DNA from: Methylobacterium platani
GTDB lineage: Bacteria > Pseudomonadota > Alphaproteobacteria > Rhizobiales > Beijerinckiaceae
Assembly: GCF_001653715.1 (NCBI RefSeq)
Contig: NZ_LWHQ01000027.1
Coordinates: forward strand, 1-64,000
Length of the DNA stretch: 64,000 bases
Direction of reading: 5' to 3'
Position numbers and translations under genes: made by a program. Within the stretch, counting starts at the first letter, position 1. Each line of letters starts with the position of its first letter. Positions 1 to 7,340 of this stretch are shown here, piece by piece. The notes beneath the pieces were generated by a model. It searched no databases, was not told where the DNA came from, and worked only from the letters and a program-made list of their open reading frames with translations.

Positions 1-167
1 CGCATTCTCTGAATCGCCCTGACCCAGCCCTCGGCCTTGGCCCGTTTGCGTACCGCGCCCTCAGAGACGGCGTACCACTCCGCGATCTTGCGGTTGGACA
101 TTGATCAGGCACGAAAATCCGCCTCGATCCCCTTCCAGTCGACCGACTTGCGGCTGGGTTGGGACAC
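1..167 (-). pseudogene. Terminase-small-subunit/GcrA-like HTH fragment with in-frame stop
   Basis: Read on the minus strand from a GTG at 167, the frame gives VSQPSRKSVDWKGIEADFRA, then TGA, then SMSNRKIAEWYAVSEGAV and RKRAKAEGW before leaving the window. The pattern of a WxxIExDFRAG-type lead-in followed by a helix-turn-helix (IAEWYAVSEGAVRKRAK) is typical of phage terminase small subunits and related small DNA-binding proteins. The TGA sits where the family usually has glycine, so a GGA to TGA change is the simplest explanation. The 3' part could still be translated from the ATG at about 101. The gene is cut by the window edge, so its length is unknown. The family call is by recognition of the motif and is moderate. 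Confidence 0.5.
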
Positions 168-323
168 GGGCGCGCCTCGCTGGTACGCACCCCGGCGATC
201 ACGGGGGCGGCTGAAAAGTCTGCGAATGGGACCACATGCGGTTGGCGGCTCCCGCCTGCCTCGGCCGTAAACCCCCTGCCGCCGGGGTAGGGCTGGGCCA
301 ACAGGGCTCCGGAGGCCGCCAGG

Positions 324-341
324 ACGGCCGCTAGCGGCCGT
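324..341. repeat. 18-bp perfect palindrome
   Basis: The sequence acggccgctagcggccgt is a perfect 18-bp palindrome downstream of the HNH nuclease gene. It could form a small hairpin or serve as an operator. No T tract follows on either strand. The surrounding stretch 168-389 holds no other convincing gene. Confidence 0.5.
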
Positions 342-389
342 TTGAGCGGTCGATGGTGGTGTTTATGCGGCCGAACCGCAGCGACGGCC

Positions 390-704
390 TCAGGCCCGCA
401 TGCGCGTCGCCCCGACAGCCGCGCGCTTCCGCGAGTGGCGCGACCCGCACAGGCACTGGCCGTTGGCCGGGTCGAGGGGAGCGCCGCCGTCGCGACCCTC
501 GACGATGTGGTCGGCGAAGAGACGGACTCCGGTGCGCCCGCAGTCCGGCTCTTCGCAGCGGTAGCCGGCCCGGCGCAGGACCGCTGCGCGCCAGGAACGG
601 TGCTCCGGCGTCGTCAGCTCGGCGTCGGCCGCCCTGGCGGGCGGCCACGCCGTGCGCGTGTCGAGAATGGCGACCCGGGGACGGAGGCAGGAGAGGCGAG
701 GCAC
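390..704 (-). CDS. HNH endonuclease (phage type)
   Basis: A GTG start at 704 gives a protein of about 104 residues beginning VPRLSCLRPRVAILDTR, the usual opening of small phage HNH nucleases. The HNH core follows: a cysteine pair (RCEEPDCGR), the DHI histidine-containing beta hairpin (LFADHIVEGRDGG), and DPANGQCLCGSRH with the last histidine. These match the zinc-binding and metal-catalytic residues of the family. The codon before the final histidine is Arg where many relatives carry Cys or His. Such genes usually sit beside terminase genes in tailed-phage genomes, in agreement with the terminase-like fragment at 1-167. An upstream ATG at 758 in the same frame would add residues that do not look like the family. 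Confidence 0.65.
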   Translation of the reverse strand: MPRLSCLRPRVAILDTRTAWPPARAADAELTTPEHRSWRAAVLRRAGYRCEEPDCGRTGVRLFADHIVEGRDGGAPLDPANGQCLCGSRHSRKRAAVGATRMRA

Positions 705-800
705 CAGCGGTGCCGACCAGCCTCGGCGATGACGACACGTCGGATCATGGTACCTCACGAGGCAGTGCGAACCTCGGATTGGGAGCGACGGATCCGGACC

Positions 801-1295
801 ATGACCATGGACGCGCCCTGCATCGCCGCGGTGTCAGCCGCGAGTGACACCGCCCTTCGCGTCAATTGGGAGGGCGGCGGTGAGGATGTCGTCGAACTGG
901 CCGGATGGATCGGGCGGACGAGCCCGTTGCTCGCGCCGCTGCGGGATCCGGTGCTCTTCCGCCAGCCACAGATCGTCGCCTACGGCAGCGCTGTCGGCTG
1001 GGGCGACCCGGATGGCGACCTCGCCATCGACTCCCACCACCTCATCCTGCTCGCCACCGAGCAGCGGTCCTTCAAGGCCGAGGACCTCGCAGTTTGGCAG
1101 CTCCGTGCCCAGGTCACCGACCAGGAGGCCGCCGAGTTCCTCGGTATCCCTCTGAGCGCCTGGATCGCCTACAAGGCGGGCGCCGAGATCCCGAAGGTCG
1201 TCGGCATGGTGTGCCGGGCCGCGGTGCGCGACCCGGTACTGTTCTCGGCCCATCTGCGGCCCAAGATGGTCGGCCGGGCGCGCAGCAGCGCCTGA
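801..1295 (+). CDS. DUF2442 protein
   Basis: The ATG at 801 gives about 164 residues. The N-terminal half matches DUF2442: VNWEGGGEDVVELAGWI, then APLRDPVLF, then an AVGWGD segment ending DLAIDSHHL. The C-terminal half (from about residue 95, QVTDQEAAEFLGIPLSAW) looks like a short XRE-like DNA-binding segment, a frequent partner of DUF2442. A second ATG at 807 is equally possible. The function of DUF2442 is unknown; many members occur near toxin-antitoxin or mobile genes. It is on the opposite strand to the HNH gene. Confidence 0.6.
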   Translation: MTMDAPCIAAVSAASDTALRVNWEGGGEDVVELAGWIGRTSPLLAPLRDPVLFRQPQIVAYGSAVGWGDPDGDLAIDSHHLILLATEQRSFKAEDLAVWQLRAQVTDQEAAEFLGIPLSAWIAYKAGAEIPKVVGMVCRAAVRDPVLFSAHLRPKMVGRARSSA

Positions 1296-1350
1296 CCTCG
1301 TCCCCGCAGGTTGGCGGGTCGGTTGACGCCTGGGCACTCCGACGGCTTGC

Positions 1351-1587
1351 ATGAGCCTGGTCACCAACGAGCGCACGAAGCTGACGGCGGCGTACCTCAA
1401 CACGGCCGCCGGCAGCCTTTTCACCGCCGGCGTGGTCGCACCGATCGTGGCAGCGGTGTTCGGGGTGACCGGACCTTCGGGCGGCGTGCCGACGTTGACA
1501 CTCGGGCTGGGCGCCATGATCTTTCTTTGTGCGAGCATCGCGCTCCATGCCGCAGCACGCTACGTCCGCAAGGGGCTGAAACCATGA
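1351..1587 (+). CDS. Small two-span membrane protein
   Basis: This 78-residue protein starts MSLVTNERTKL and has two hydrophobic stretches, AAGSLFTAGVVAPIVAAVFG (about residues 19-38) and TLGLGAMIFLCASIALHAAA (about 49-68), with a basic C-terminus (RYVRKGLKP). It looks like a small inner-membrane protein of a mobile element. The stop overlaps the start of the next ORF by 4 bp (ATGA at 1584-1587), so the two are translationally coupled. I do not recognise a named family. Confidence 0.6.
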   Translation: MSLVTNERTKLTAAYLNTAAGSLFTAGVVAPIVAAVFGVTGPSGGVPTLTLGLGAMIFLCASIALHAAARYVRKGLKP

Positions 1588-1679
1588 CGGACAGTCAGGT
1601 TCTGGCCTTCATCGTCGTGCCGGCCGTCGCCGTCTTGTTCGGCTGGGGCGTCGCCTACTGGGCACGTCACGCGAGCTGA
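1584..1679 (+). CDS. 31-residue single-span membrane peptide
   Basis: The ATG at 1584 overlaps the stop of the preceding gene. It encodes MTDSQVLAFIVVPAVAVLFG followed by WGVAYWARHAS. About 20 consecutive residues are hydrophobic, giving one transmembrane helix with a short basic tail. Coupling to the 78-residue membrane protein and the island context suggest a phage- or plasmid-type membrane peptide. A type I toxin or holin accessory is possible, but nothing in the sequence proves it. Confidence 0.45.
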   Translation: MTDSQVLAFIVVPAVAVLFGWGVAYWARHAS

Positions 1680-1713
1680 CCCTCCGGGGAGGAGCACTCC
1701 GCTACGTGCGACC

Positions 1714-1833
1714 TCAGGCAGCGTCTCGATCGGCTTCCCGAGCGGCAAGGGTTCCGCGGCCGAGCCGGACCTCCATGCCGTTCCAGTGCTGCCGCTGCAG
1801 CATCAGCCAGAACGCGGCCTGTCCCGGCATCAT
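1714..1833 (-). CDS. 39-residue hypothetical protein
   Basis: The ATG at 1833 overlaps the stop of the upstream minus-strand ORF (ATGA, stop ending at 1830). It encodes MMPGQAAFWLMLQRQHWNGM and a charged tail. The overlap with the upstream frame is the main reason to believe it. No family is recognised. It belongs to the decayed phage-like left part of the island. Confidence 0.35.
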   Translation of the reverse strand: MMPGQAAFWLMLQRQHWNGMEVRLGRGTLAAREADRDAA

Positions 1834-2059
1834 GCCGCCGCTCCCCGCGTCAAGGGCAGGTAGACCCCGCGCTCCTGCTCCGCCTGGATGGCGGAGCGGC
1901 GGCACCGGATCACCTGCAGCTCGGCGTCCACCCGGCGCATCTGCGCGCCCTGGTAGGCGAAGTCGTCGCAGTACGCGAGCGCCGCACGCTCGGCCTTCGG
2001 CTCCGCCTCGCGGCGGGCGAGCTGCGCGATGCGTTGATCTGGGGGCGATCATCGGCCAT
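1830..2059 (-). pseudogene. Small charged helical protein, frameshifted near its start
   Basis: From the ATG at 2059 the frame begins MADDRP. A coherent protein (QRIAQLARREAEPKAER, then ALAYCDDFAYQGAQMRRVDA, then ELQVIRCRRSAIQAEQERG and YLPLTRGAAA) continues in another frame. One extra C in the run of five C residues just after the start (about 2042-2046 on the plus strand) would join them into a 76-residue protein with the sequence MADDRPPDQRIAQL at its start. This is either a true 1-nt loss or a sequencing error in a homopolymer. The protein looks like a helical, charged phage accessory protein. I do not recognise it. Confidence 0.4.
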
Positions 2060-2183
2060 GGTCCCAGCCGGCCGAGAGCCGACGTTCGCCCCGGTGGACG
2101 CGCGCGGCCGGCGCCGCCAGGTCCTGGGCGCTCGAGCGCCGTTCGACGGCGAAGAGCAGCGCGATCGCGCCCGCCGGAGCCAT
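2049..2183 (-). CDS. 44-residue hypothetical ORF
   Basis: The ATG at 2183 gives MAPAGAIALLFAVERRSSAQ and ends at a TGA that overlaps the MADDRP start region of the next small ORF. The hydrophobic beginning could be a short signal-like stretch. Apart from tight packing with its neighbour there is no support, so it may be spurious. It lies between the CRISPR array and the phage-like remnants. Confidence 0.2.
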   Translation of the reverse strand: MAPAGAIALLFAVERRSSAQDLAAPAARVHRGERRLSAGWDHGR

Positions 2184-2214
2184 CGAGTTCCGCGCCACGG
2201 AGGTCGCGCAGCAA

Positions 2215-2791
2215 GGTCGATCCCCGCGTAGGCGGGGGAGCCGTTTTATAGAACTTGCGGTCGGTAAACCGCGGCGGTCGATCTCCGCGTAGGCGGGGGA
2301 GCCGCATTCTGCCGGGCGTGAGCCGCAGCGATGGCGGGTCGATCCCCGCGTAGGCGGGGGAGCCGCATCGGAGAGCGTGTGAGCGATCTCCTCGACGGGT
2401 CGATCCCCGCGTAGGCGGGGGAGCCCGGCGCTGGCCGGCCCCGGTGAGGCTCTCGGCGGGTCGATCCCCGCGTAGGCGGGGGAGCCATCGAAGCCGACAT
2501 CTCGAAACTATACGATATGGGTCGATCCCCGCGTAGGCGGGGGAGCCACCGCCGGCGAGAGCGGTTCGGCACCCTTCGGGGGTCGATCCCCGCGTAGGCG
2601 GGGGAGCCTGGTCGGCTGATGGTCATCAACCCACCATTCCAGGTCGATCCCCGCGTAGGCGGGGGAGCCTCGCGCCAGTCGATCGGCGGGTCGATGCGGT
2701 CGGGTCGATCCCCGCGTAGGCGGGGGAGCCGCGCCAGAGCTCGCGATCCTTGAGCGTGTAGCGGGTCGATCCCCGCGTAGGCGGGGGAGCC
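2215..2791 (-). CRISPR. Type I-E CRISPR array, 10 repeats and 9 spacers
   Basis: There are ten 28-nt repeats, starting at 2215, 2276, 2337, 2398, 2459, 2520, 2581, 2642, 2703 and 2764, with an exact 61-bp period and 33-nt intervals. In the transcribed (minus) direction the repeat contains the stem CCCCGC-ctac-GCGGGG and ends ATCGACC, the usual type I-E shape cut by Cas6e. The repeat at 2276-2303 has one substitution in the stem. Base 29 of the unit is C after 7 of 9 internal repeats, T once and G once, as expected if it comes from the PAM. The array reads in the same direction as the cas genes, with the leader at the cas2 side and the degenerate repeat near the far end. Confidence 0.97.
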
Positions 2792-2838
2792 TCTGCCTGC
2801 TAAGTAGCTGGCACTGTTAACGATGTCAAAGATCGTCG
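2792..2838 (-). promoter_or_regulatory. CRISPR leader and likely array promoter
   Basis: Only 47 bp separate the cas2 stop from the first repeat, so any longer leader must overlap cas2. On the minus strand there is a perfect -35-like hexamer TTGACA (about 2828-2823), with TACTTA 17 bp later as a weak -10 candidate about 10 bp before the first repeat. No clear IHF site was seen. Confidence 0.45.
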
Positions 2839-3129
2839 CTACCGGCGGACGAGAAGCGCGCCGTCGAGGTCCGCGAGGGTTCGAGGGGGTAGGCCGAGCG
2901 TGCGGAGACCGAGACGCCCGGGCGCGGCGTCATCCTTCCAGAGCAGCACGATCGAGCCGCCCGGCATGTCCACCCACCACTCCGACAGCACGGTCCAGAT
3001 CCGCTCGCGAACGCCCTTGGAGAGTTCGGCGCCGACGAAGACGCCCGGTGCAGCCTCCGGCATGACGGAGGACAGGAAGCCGCGGAAGCGGTCGGCGACG
3101 TCCCGCGTCACCACCACGGTCATGGGCAT
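2839..3129 (-). CDS. cas2: CRISPR-associated endoribonuclease Cas2e
   Basis: This is the last gene of the cas operon, 96 residues from the ATG at 3129. It begins MPMTVVVTRDVADRFRGFL, the signature of type I-E Cas2, and has the conserved WWVDMPGGSIVLLWKDD segment. Cas2 forms the central dimer of the Cas1-Cas2 integrase that inserts spacers at the leader end of the array. An in-frame ATG at 3156, inside the end of cas1, would add nine residues; the 3129 start fits the family better. The array begins 47 bp downstream. Confidence 0.93.
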   Translation of the reverse strand: MPMTVVVTRDVADRFRGFLSSVMPEAAPGVFVGAELSKGVRERIWTVLSEWWVDMPGGSIVLLWKDDAAPGRLGLRTLGLPPRTLADLDGALLVRR

Positions 3130-3145
3130 GGGGGGCACCGATGCG

Positions 3146-4018
3146 TCATCGCGCATCGTCCTCGAACAGGGTCTTGATGCGGTCGATCATGGCCGGGATC
3201 ACGCCGTCGCGGCGAAGCCGCTCGGCGACCGTCCGGCGCGCCAGGCGCTCGATCGGGTCGGTGGGGCGCTTCTCGTGCGCCTTCGCGGCCTTGAAGGCAC
3301 AGGGGACGGTGATCGTGTCGCGGAAGAGATCCGCGACATCGAGCACGAAGCTCTGGCCGGAATCCTCGTGAACGAACCCGAGTTGCGGAATGGTCGCCGT
3401 GGCGGCGACCGCGATCGCGGCCGCCCCTTCGACGGCCGAGGCGGCATGGTTGAGGGCTTGGTTCGGGATGTCGGCCGCGTTCGGGTTCTGGCGGTCGTAG
3501 CGGCGGCCCTGCCAGCGGATGCCGTGGCGCTCCGCCGCCTGGCGGTAGATCTCCTTGACCCTCGCCCCTTCGATGCCGCGGAGCACGGCGATGTCGCGAT
3601 GCGGCAGGACCTCGCCGAGGCGTAGCGCGTACATCCGGCGAGCCACCTTCATCCGGCCGCCCTTGGCATCGGCCCAGGCCATCGCCTGCCGGCGTGCGAG
3701 CGCGGAGCTGTCGGGCAGCAGCGGTTGGGCCGTGTAGAAACGCACGCCGCCCTCGCCGATCGCGGCGAGCCCCGTGTTGTGGCGGGCGAGGATGCGCAAC
3801 GCATCGTGGCTCACGGTCGAGCCCGGCCCGAGCAGCACCATCGAGAGCGCCTGGTGCGGGATGCGGTAATCGCCGGCCTCGACCGTGTCGCTGCCGGCCG
3901 CCACGAAGCGCAGGCAGCCGTCCTCGACCGTCAGCGCGCCGCGGTCGAGCCAGACGAGGCCGTGCCGATCGGCGTGCGGCTGGCGCGCGGTCTCGAGTCC
4001 CAGGCGGCCCTTCAGCAT
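3146..4018 (-). CDS. cas1: CRISPR-associated endonuclease Cas1e
   Basis: This 290-residue protein is the integrase subunit of spacer acquisition. The expected metal-binding residues are visible: Glu in LRGIEGARVKEIY (about 145), His in LGFVHEDSGQSFVLD (about 213) and Asp in DVADLFRD (about 227). The N-terminal beta domain (GRLGLETARQPHADRHGLVW) is typical of I-E Cas1. The length is near the family norm of about 300. It follows cas6e with a 4-bp gap and precedes cas2. No lesion is seen, so acquisition could be active. Confidence 0.96.
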   Translation of the reverse strand: MLKGRLGLETARQPHADRHGLVWLDRGALTVEDGCLRFVAAGSDTVEAGDYRIPHQALSMVLLGPGSTVSHDALRILARHNTGLAAIGEGGVRFYTAQPLLPDSSALARRQAMAWADAKGGRMKVARRMYALRLGEVLPHRDIAVLRGIEGARVKEIYRQAAERHGIRWQGRRYDRQNPNAADIPNQALNHAASAVEGAAAIAVAATATIPQLGFVHEDSGQSFVLDVADLFRDTITVPCAFKAAKAHEKRPTDPIERLARRTVAERLRRDGVIPAMIDRIKTLFEDDAR

Positions 4019-4022
4019 GGCG

Positions 4023-4811
4023 CTACCTCGGTGGCTTGAGCAGCAGCATGCCGAACCCGAAGGCGCGGTGGCGGCCGACGCCCCGCGCGAGCAGGGCCGC
4101 GAAGGCGTCGGGGTCCCGCACCGCCAGCACCCCGGTCACGGTCGCGTCCGGGTGCCCGGCGGCGCCCTTCATCGTCGCGCTCGAGGGCGGGATGGGACGC
4201 AGGTCCCTGTCGCGGCCGCGGCGGAGCGCGCGGGTGAGCCGGAAGGCGTCGAGGCTCGCCCGCTCCATCTCGGCGCCGCCCGCCGCGAGGTGCCGCGCGA
4301 GCCACTCCCGGTAGACCTCGCCCCGGCTGAACGGGGCCGGCCGACCCTCGTGGGCGTCGAGCGCCGCGAGATAGGCATCCTTCTCGGCCGTCTTCGTCCG
4401 ATCGCCGTCGCGGTCGCGGCGGACCATCGGGCGGATGCGGGTGTGAAAGCCGAGCCGCATCCCGGCCGGGAAGCGCTCCGGCATGGCCTTGGCCGCCAGC
4501 CCGTCCAGTCCGAGCGCCTCGGCCACCTCGGGCTCCGCGAAGGCGGTGGCGTGATCGCGCAGGTCCGCGACGACACGGGTCGTGTAGGCGAGGATCTGCG
4601 GGGCCGGATCGGCGCCCGGCCGGTCGCGCCGGTGCGGCGGATCGAGCAGCAGGAAGGGCTTCGGTGCAAGATCGCCGAAGGCGGCCTGGAGGATCGCGTG
4701 GAGCGCGTAGCCGAGGTCGTCCGGGCCCTGGGCCGCGACCACCTTGCGGCGATCGGCCCAGCGCAGGAGCGGGCCCATGGCGGGCCGCATCTGGAGGAGG
4801 CTCAGCGTCAT
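4023..4811 (-). CDS. cas6e: Cascade subunit and crRNA endoribonuclease Cas6e
   Basis: The 262-residue protein cuts the pre-crRNA at the base of the repeat hairpin and stays bound to the 3' end. A candidate catalytic histidine is His38 in DDLGYALHAIL. The C-terminal RAMP glycine-rich loop is RHRAFGFGMLLL. The ATG at 4811 overlaps the cas5e stop (4 bp, ATGA), giving translational coupling. The hairpin of the downstream array, and those of the mini-array at 9024-9112, are its expected substrates. Confidence 0.94.
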   Translation of the reverse strand: MTLSLLQMRPAMGPLLRWADRRKVVAAQGPDDLGYALHAILQAAFGDLAPKPFLLLDPPHRRDRPGADPAPQILAYTTRVVADLRDHATAFAEPEVAEALGLDGLAAKAMPERFPAGMRLGFHTRIRPMVRRDRDGDRTKTAEKDAYLAALDAHEGRPAPFSRGEVYREWLARHLAAGGAEMERASLDAFRLTRALRRGRDRDLRPIPPSSATMKGAAGHPDATVTGVLAVRDPDAFAALLARGVGRHRAFGFGMLLLKPPR

Positions 4812-5536
4812 GCCGGCCCCCCGGACCGCGCCAGGGCGCGCACGCGGACGAGCCGGTGCCCGCCATGCACGCCCGAGCGCCAGTTGCGCTCGTCGGTCAC
4901 GGGGCGGACATGGTCGCCGGGTGCATCCGGCTCCGAGGCCGGCAGCATGACCCGCAGGGTGGGGCCGCCGTCCGCCGGCGGCAGCGCGACGAGCGCCTCG
5001 AGGAGATCGCCCGCCTCGACGATCCGGCGCGCGGGGTCCGCCTCGAGGAGCGGCCGGGACGGCAGGCAGGGCTTGCGCCCGAGAAAGAGCGGCCGCGCGG
5101 GGTGGAGCAGCGCCGCGGCGAGATCGTCCAGCGTCGGCCCGGCCTCGGCCGCCGTCAGCCGCAATGCGACGGCACAGGACACGTCGCAATCGTAGTCGCG
5201 GCGGCGCAGATGCGGCCCGACATAGCTGCCGGCTCCGCCGGCGCGGCCTTCCGGCCGTCCGCGCGTCGTCCAGCCGCGGTCGTCCTTGTCGAGCTCCGCC
5301 GTCTGGAAGTCGGTGATGCGCGGGCCCGCGCGGTCGAGGCGGGCCGCGAAGACCAGCCGGTTCTGCAGAGCCTGGAGCCGGTCGCCTTCCCCGCGGCGGT
5401 AGCCGAGGGCGTTGGCCAGCAGGCCGGTGAGCAGCGAAGCGCCGGGGAAGTCCGTGACGACGCCGCGCGCATCCACGACCTCGCCGCCGAAGGCGAGCAG
5501 GGGGGCCTCAAGACGCAGAAGGAGGAAGCGCGGCAT
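4808..5536 (-). CDS. cas5e: Cascade subunit Cas5e
   Basis: This 242-residue RAMP protein binds the 5' handle of the crRNA in Cascade. The N-terminus MPRFLLLRLEAPLLAFGGEV and the segment DFPGASLLTGLLANALGYRR are family hallmarks. The start at 5536 shares one base with the cas7e stop (TGATG), and the end overlaps cas6e by 4 bp, so the operon is tightly coupled. No lesion is seen. Confidence 0.94.
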   Translation of the reverse strand: MPRFLLLRLEAPLLAFGGEVVDARGVVTDFPGASLLTGLLANALGYRRGEGDRLQALQNRLVFAARLDRAGPRITDFQTAELDKDDRGWTTRGRPEGRAGGAGSYVGPHLRRRDYDCDVSCAVALRLTAAEAGPTLDDLAAALLHPARPLFLGRKPCLPSRPLLEADPARRIVEAGDLLEALVALPPADGGPTLRVMLPASEPDAPGDHVRPVTDERNWRSGVHGGHRLVRVRALARSGGPA

Positions 5537-6690
5537 CAGGCGGGATCCTGTCCGTTCCCCGTGGCGCGCACCGTCCCGGCGGCCCAGGCGGCAAGATCGT
5601 CCAGGGCCTGCATCTCGCCGAACCCCGGGGAGGGCGCATCGACGACCGAGAGATGCGCGCGCGCGTCGTCGTGCCCGTAGGCAGCATCGAACCGGGCGAG
5701 GCAACCGGCCATGGCGGTCACAGCCTCGATGGCGAGGTCGCCGTCGCGCCGCAGCGGCACGGCCTTGCGGAAGGCACCCGCGAGGGTGCGCGGCTGGCGC
5801 GACCCGGCTTCGATCAGCATCAGGTCGGCATAGGCGTAGGGCGCCGTCGACCCCTTCTTGGCGCCGGGCGACACGGTGGCGATCAGGTGGACGAGGTGCT
5901 CGACGACACGTGCCGCGAGGTCGGCGTCGCCCGCGAGGTTGGAGACCAGGAGCGCCACGTCGACCACGACGTAGCCGTAGTAGAGGCCGGAGGTGAGCTC
6001 GGTGTCGAAGATGCCACCCGACCCGACCTCGCCAGCCGCCTCCCGCAGGTCGTCGACGACGGTGAAGTAGTCGCTCTCGCTCTCCTGGCTGTGGACCGTG
6101 AAGGCATGAGCCACGTGAATCGCCGCGTCGGTGTTGGCCTCCGGGTCTGAGGTGACCATCCGGCCGAAGAGCGCCGCCTCGAGCCCGGAGGCGAGCTTGC
6201 CGGCCGTGGCCAGCATCGCGGCCAGGTTCGCCTTGCCGGTGCCCTTGGCGATGCGGGTGTCAATCTCTGCCTCAGCCGATTTCGCGTCCTTCGCCGCGGC
6301 GGCGGCTTCGGCCCCGATCCGGGCTAGGTAATCGATCTCGGGCTGACCCAAAAGCAGTGCCTGCCGGTCGGGGATTTTGGCGCTGTTCTTGCCGTAGAGG
6401 TGCTTCACCAGTGCTGCGCCAACTGCCTCGACGATCTCGGGCGCGCCGGAGATCGTCGGCAGGATGCGCCGCTCCACGATCTCGCGCGAGCGCACGCCCA
6501 TTGGGGCGCCGATGCCCTTCAGCGCCCAGGCGTCGTCGGCGAGCCGCCAGTGTCGCTTCAGGCTCTGCGACGAGATCCGGGTGCGGACCGTGCCGCCATA
6601 GGGCAGCCGCTTGGCCAGGCCGGCATCGTCTCGGTTCAGCAGCACCGCCGGATAGGAGGCGAGGCTGTGGATCTGCAGGAAGCGGGTCAC
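5536..6690 (-). CDS. cas7e: Cascade backbone subunit Cas7e
   Basis: The 384-residue protein forms the six-copy backbone that holds the spacer part of the crRNA. Its thumb flips out every sixth spacer base. Diagnostic segments are FLQIHSLASYPAVLLNRDDA, RTRISSQSLKRHWR near the N-terminus and TSGLYYGYVVVD in the middle. A GTG start at 6690 overlaps the cse2 stop by 4 bp (GTGA). Confidence 0.95.
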   Translation of the reverse strand: MTRFLQIHSLASYPAVLLNRDDAGLAKRLPYGGTVRTRISSQSLKRHWRLADDAWALKGIGAPMGVRSREIVERRILPTISGAPEIVEAVGAALVKHLYGKNSAKIPDRQALLLGQPEIDYLARIGAEAAAAAKDAKSAEAEIDTRIAKGTGKANLAAMLATAGKLASGLEAALFGRMVTSDPEANTDAAIHVAHAFTVHSQESESDYFTVVDDLREAAGEVGSGGIFDTELTSGLYYGYVVVDVALLVSNLAGDADLAARVVEHLVHLIATVSPGAKKGSTAPYAYADLMLIEAGSRQPRTLAGAFRKAVPLRRDGDLAIEAVTAMAGCLARFDAAYGHDDARAHLSVVDAPSPGFGEMQALDDLAAWAAGTVRATGNGQDPA

Positions 6691-7340
6691 GCGGCGTCTC
6701 CGGTGGAAGTCGAATTCGGTGCGGCCTCGGCCTTCGCCTCGGCCCGGTAGTAGCCGCGGGCGATGCGGTGGCGGATGGATTGCGCTCTGTCGTCTTCGAT
6801 GGTGCGGGCCGACGCGACGAGGTCGGCGACGGCGAGGATCGGTAGCCGCTCGCCCGCGGCGACGAGGAACCGAACGGCGCGAGGCAGGGCGATCCGCAGG
6901 TCGTCCATCGTGGCGTCGAGCAGGTTCGTGAACCGGCGCTCGCTGAAGCCCGCCTCGAACAGGGCGCGGCCGAATTGCAGCTGTGCGGAACGCGATCGCT
7001 CGGCCCAGACCGTCGCCTGCGCATTCTCCTCGGCCGGCTCGTCGTCGCGGCGCGGGAAGGACAGGTGGTCGGGCGCGGCCAACGCCGCCGCATGGATGAC
7101 GAGAGCCAAAGCTGGAAGTCCGATCTCCCGCAACTCCGCCTCCGAGGTGTGGCGGGCGAGGAGCCGGTGCAGGGCCGGCTCGGCCAGCGCTCCGTCCGGA
7201 TCGAGCCGCCGCAGTTCGGCCAGCGGCCCGGTGCCGAAGCTGTCGCCGTGCGTCATCGGAGCCGCCATCCGGGCGGCGATCTCGGCGATGCGGCGGCGGG
7301 GCGCTGGGTCTCCGCCGGCAGGGTCAGGCTGCGTCGTCAC
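6687..7340 (-). CDS. cse2: Cascade small subunit Cse2 (CasB)
   Basis: The 217-residue helical protein is the small subunit that lines the displaced strand in the R-loop. Typical features are the MTHGDSFGTGPLAELRRL segment and the FTNLLDATMDDLRIALPRAV core near the middle. The GTG start at 7340 lies inside the end of cse1 (17-bp overlap), and the stop overlaps cas7e. The length is in the family range of 160-220. Confidence 0.92.
   Translation of the reverse strand: MTTQPDPAGGDPAPRRRIAEIAARMAAPMTHGDSFGTGPLAELRRLDPDGALAEPALHRLLARHTSEAELREIGLPALALVIHAAALAAPDHLSFPRRDDEPAEENAQATVWAERSRSAQLQFGRALFEAGFSERRFTNLLDATMDDLRIALPRAVRFLVAAGERLPILAVADLVASARTIEDDRAQSIRHRIARGYYRAEAKAEAAPNSTSTGDAA

Noticed and set aside
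37..270. 77-codon plus-strand ORF at the left edge
   Set aside because: Antisense to the terminase-like frame and low in coding character.
3885..5195. 436-codon plus-strand frame over cas6e and cas5e
   Set aside because: Antisense shadow of well-supported cas genes.
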